64,000 nucleotides of DNA, from NCBI RefSeq assembly GCF_014649995.1, contig NZ_BMUC01000007.1:62001-126000 (forward strand). The letters run 5' to 3'. The stretch's first letter is position 1. The number at the start of each line of letters is the position of its first letter. The DNA is from Streptomyces griseoflavus (GTDB lineage: Bacteria; Actinomycetota; Actinomycetes; Streptomycetales; Streptomycetaceae). The position numbers and the translations under genes were made by a program. Positions 61,692 to 64,000 of this stretch are shown here, in pieces. The notes beneath the pieces are model-generated. The model saw only the letters and a program-made list of their open reading frames with translations, searched no databases and had not been told where the DNA came from.

Positions 61692-64000
61692 GCGCGCCCA
61701 CCCCCACCCCGACACTCGACGGGGCGCTGCGCCCGCCGCCCCCCGCGGGGGCGGCACCGTCCGGTGCGCCGTCCGCCGTCCGCCGGCCCGGCCCGGTCGC
61801 GCAACTGGTCCTGGCCCTCGTCTGCGCGGCCTACGCCGTCGGTGCCGCGTTCGGCTGGGGCTCGGAGCGGCTCGCACTGATCATGGGCGACTTCGGGCTG
61901 AGTGCCGCCGCCGGTGCCGCGGCCGTCTCCTGCTTCGTCTACGCCCGCAGCCCCCGCACCCGGTTCCGGCCCGCCTGGCTGCTGTTCGGCCTCTCCTCGG
62001 CCATGGCCTCCCTGGGCAACCTGGTCTGGGGGTGGTACGAGGTCGTGCTGGGCGTCCCCGTGCCCAGTCCCAGCTACGCCGACCTGTTCTTCCTGTGCTT
62101 CGCGCCGCCCGCCATCGTGGGACTGCTGGTGCTCGCCAAACGGCCCGTGACCAAGGCCGGATGGGTCTGTCTCGCCCTGGACGCCTGGCTGATCGGCGGC
62201 TCCCTGCTCACCCTCGCGTGGAGTCTCGCCCTCGCCCAGGCCGCCCAGGCCGAGGGGCCGGGCGTCGCGCACACCGCGCTGTCGCTGGCCTACCCGCTGC
62301 TCGACATCGCCCTGGTCAGCATGGTGCTCGCCCTGCACTTCCGGCGCTCGGCGGTGAACCGGTCCGCCGTCAACACCGCGATCGGCGCCCTCGCGCTGAC
62401 CGTCATGTGCGACGCCCTGTTCACCTCGCCGCTGCTGCACGCCGGTTACCGCTCCGGGCAGCTGCTCGACGCGGGCTGGTTCGCCGGCTCGCTGCTCCTG
62501 GCGTACGCCCCCTGGACCGCGCCGCGCGGCGGCCGGCCCGAGCGTGAGGGGCACACTCGCGTGGTCCGTGAACACCTTCCGGGACGGCGCGGCGGCCCGG
62601 ACCCCCACCCGGCCGCGCCCGGCGGCGAGCCCGGCCGGCATCCGCTCTCCCGGCCCACCGCCGGTTCCCTCGCCGCGCTCACGCCGTACCTCGCCGCGGC
62701 CGTGTGCACCCTGGGGATCCTCTACAACGTCCTCAACGGCCGCAGCGTCGACCGTGTCGTGCTGATCACCGGGGGCACCGTGGTGCTGGCGCTGGTGGTG
62801 CGCCAGGGCATCATGCTGCTCGACAACATCACCCTCACCCAGGAACTGGCGCAGGCGGAGAACCACTTCCGCTCCCTGGTGCAGGGCTCCAGCGACGTCA
62901 TCATGATCGCCGCGCCCAGCGGCATCCTCCGCTACGTCTCCCCGGCGGCCGCCGGCGTGTACGGCCGCCCGGCGGAGGAGCTGGTGGGGACCGAACTGGC
63001 CGGTCTCATCCACCCGGAGGACCTCGGCCGCGTCGTGCACGAGGTGCGCCGCTTCCTCGCCGCGGACCCGGTCGAGGAGCCCACGACCCGCATCGAGTGC
63101 CGCTTCCGCTCCGGCGGCGGGGGCGCCTCCCGCTCCTGGGGGTCCTCCCGCCCGGGCGAAGGCGGGAGCGGGGAAGGCTGGCTGAATGTCGAGTCGACCG
63201 TCAACCGGCACCACGGCGGCCTCATCTTCAACAGCCGCGACGTGACCGAGAGGGTCCGCCTCCAGGCCCAGCTCCAGCACAACGCGGAGCACGACCCGCT
63301 CACCGACCTGCCCAACCGCGCGCTGTTCACCCGGCGCGTCCAGCAGGCGCTGTCCGGCCGCCGCGCCTCCGACCGAGGGGCCGCCGTGCGCGGCACGGCC
63401 GTGCTCTTCATCGACCTCGACGGCTTCAAGGGCGTCAACGACACCATCGGGCACCAGGCCGGGGACGAACTGCTCGTCCAGGCCGCGCGCAGACTCCAGG
63501 ACGCGGTCCGCAAGGGCGACACCGCCTCCCGGCTGGGCGGTGACGAGTTCGCCGCCCTGATCGCCGGGGACGGCGTCCGCGACCGGGACGCCCGGGAGCG
63601 GCACATGGTGGAGCTCGCCGACCGGCTCAGAGTGGCGCTGTCCCAGCCCTACCTCATCGACGGCAACGATGTCCGGGTCGACGCCTCCATCGGTGTGGCC
63701 TTCGCCGAACCGGGCATCGGCGCGGGCGAGTTGCTGCGCAACGCCGACCTCGCCATGTACCGGGCGAAGGCGGCCGGCAAGGGCCGGGTGGTGCTGTACG
63801 GGCCGCACATGCAGCAGGACGTCGTCCGCAGGGCCGAGCTGGCGACCCGGCTGCGCGCGGCCCTGCGCCACGGCGAGTTCGCCCTGCTGCACCAGCCGGT
63901 GGTGTGCCTCGCCGACGGCCGGATCACCTCGGTCTGCGCGCAGGCGCGGTGGCGCTCCTCCCAGGGGGTGCTCTTCACCCCCGCGGAGTTCCTGCGGGTC
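61688..64000 (+). CDS. PAS-GGDEF-EAL membrane protein, 3'-truncated by window end
   Basis: Starts at GTG 61688, 6 bases after GGGAG; 771 residues are visible. After a Pro-rich N-terminus there are about 9 membrane helices (to residue 390), a PAS domain (about 393-520: HFRSLVQGSSDVIMIAAPSG, then YVSPAAAGVYGRP) and a GGDEF domain with RLGGDEF at 615-621, intact. The EAL domain begins just before the window end, but its signature reads SVCAQARW: Cys750 and Gln752 replace Glu and Leu. The phosphodiesterase site is thus probably dead, while the diguanylate cyclase site may be active. It belongs with the membrane c-di-GMP genes of Streptomyces. Confidence 0.88.
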   Translation, partial: MSAPTPTPTLDGALRPPPPAGAAPSGAPSAVRRPGPVAQLVLALVCAAYAVGAAFGWGSERLALIMGDFGLSAAAGAAAVSCFVYARSPRTRFRPAWLLFGLSSAMASLGNLVWGWYEVVLGVPVPSPSYADLFFLCFAPPAIVGLLVLAKRPVTKAGWVCLALDAWLIGGSLLTLAWSLALAQAAQAEGPGVAHTALSLAYPLLDIALVSMVLALHFRRSAVNRSAVNTAIGALALTVMCDALFTSPLLHAGYRSGQLLDAGWFAGSLLLAYAPWTAPRGGRPEREGHTRVVREHLPGRRGGPDPHPAAPGGEPGRHPLSRPTAGSLAALTPYLAAAVCTLGILYNVLNGRSVDRVVLITGGTVVLALVVRQGIMLLDNITLTQELAQAENHFRSLVQGSSDVIMIAAPSGILRYVSPAAAGVYGRPAEELVGTELAGLIHPEDLGRVVHEVRRFLAADPVEEPTTRIECRFRSGGGGASRSWGSSRPGEGGSGEGWLNVESTVNRHHGGLIFNSRDVTERVRLQAQLQHNAEHDPLTDLPNRALFTRRVQQALSGRRASDRGAAVRGTAVLFIDLDGFKGVNDTIGHQAGDELLVQAARRLQDAVRKGDTASRLGGDEFAALIAGDGVRDRDARERHMVELADRLRVALSQPYLIDGNDVRVDASIGVAFAEPGIGAGELLRNADLAMYRAKAAGKGRVVLYGPHMQQDVVRRAELATRLRAALRHGEFALLHQPVVCLADGRITSVCAQARWRSSQGVLFTPAEFLRV

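Noticed and set aside
61556-63892. Long antisense open frame opposite the PAS-GGDEF-EAL gene
   Set aside because: The plus frame is continuous from GTG 61688 and carries PAS and GGDEF motifs.

Overview
The window is high-GC actinobacterial DNA, almost certainly from a Streptomyces chromosome. The evidence is very strong G/C bias at third codon positions, frequent GTG starts, terminator hairpins without U-tracts, and a gene order (sdaA, glyA-gcvH-gcvT, peptide permease, cysteine desulfurase, mnmA, ligA, rmdB-like, gatC-gatA-small gene-gatB) that I recall from the S. coelicolor core in the region around RmdB (SCO5495). No tRNA, rRNA, CRISPR array, transposase or integrase was recognised.

Bases 1-13.1 kb look accessory. 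They hold the 3' part of a giant gene (at least 3,790 codons, cut by the window start) and a companion DUF6236-type gene broken by a one-base frameshift. The giant product resembles the huge Streptomyces proteins labelled 'lonely Cys domain-containing'. It carries four spaced Ser/Thr-rich modules, a long helical region, two OTU-protease-like domains (the first lacking its cysteine), a HEFAH zincin domain and a His/Cys domain. This multi-protease architecture is the best candidate for a poorly described system.

Bases 13.1-20.6 kb form a serine/glycine block. sdaA, glyA, gcvH and gcvT lie on the minus strand behind a tandem glycine riboswitch, followed on the plus strand by a P-loop ATPase and two SseB-type genes (enhanced serine sensitivity). 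Bases 20.6-27.2 kb hold a five-gene oligopeptide ABC transporter with several inverted repeats, ending in an ATPase with an unusual Ala/Glu/Lys tail.

Bases 27.3-43.1 kb are core and housekeeping genes: a TRIC/UPF0126 membrane protein, a membrane-anchored esterase, a thioesterase, a TetR regulator with two candidate operators and two small membrane proteins, cysteine desulfurase, an amidase, MnmA, a flavohemoglobin-like oxidoreductase, a hydrolase, DUF427, a methyltransferase coupled to a LOG-like gene, an SDR, a MetE-like zinc protein and NAD+-dependent DNA ligase. Bases 43.3-64 kb hold an RmdB-type GGDEF-EAL protein, GatCAB with a small membrane gene inserted, a methyltransferase, an MMPL exporter with a GNAT, a large ATPase-LuxR regulator, small conserved proteins, a lipoprotein sugar dehydrogenase, an aldo/keto reductase, a D-2-hydroxyacid dehydrogenase and, cut by the window end, a PAS-GGDEF-EAL protein whose EAL signature is degenerate. 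Two c-di-GMP genes thus lie within 20 kb. Several genes here have a -10-like hexamer 6-10 bases before the start codon, suggesting leaderless mRNAs.
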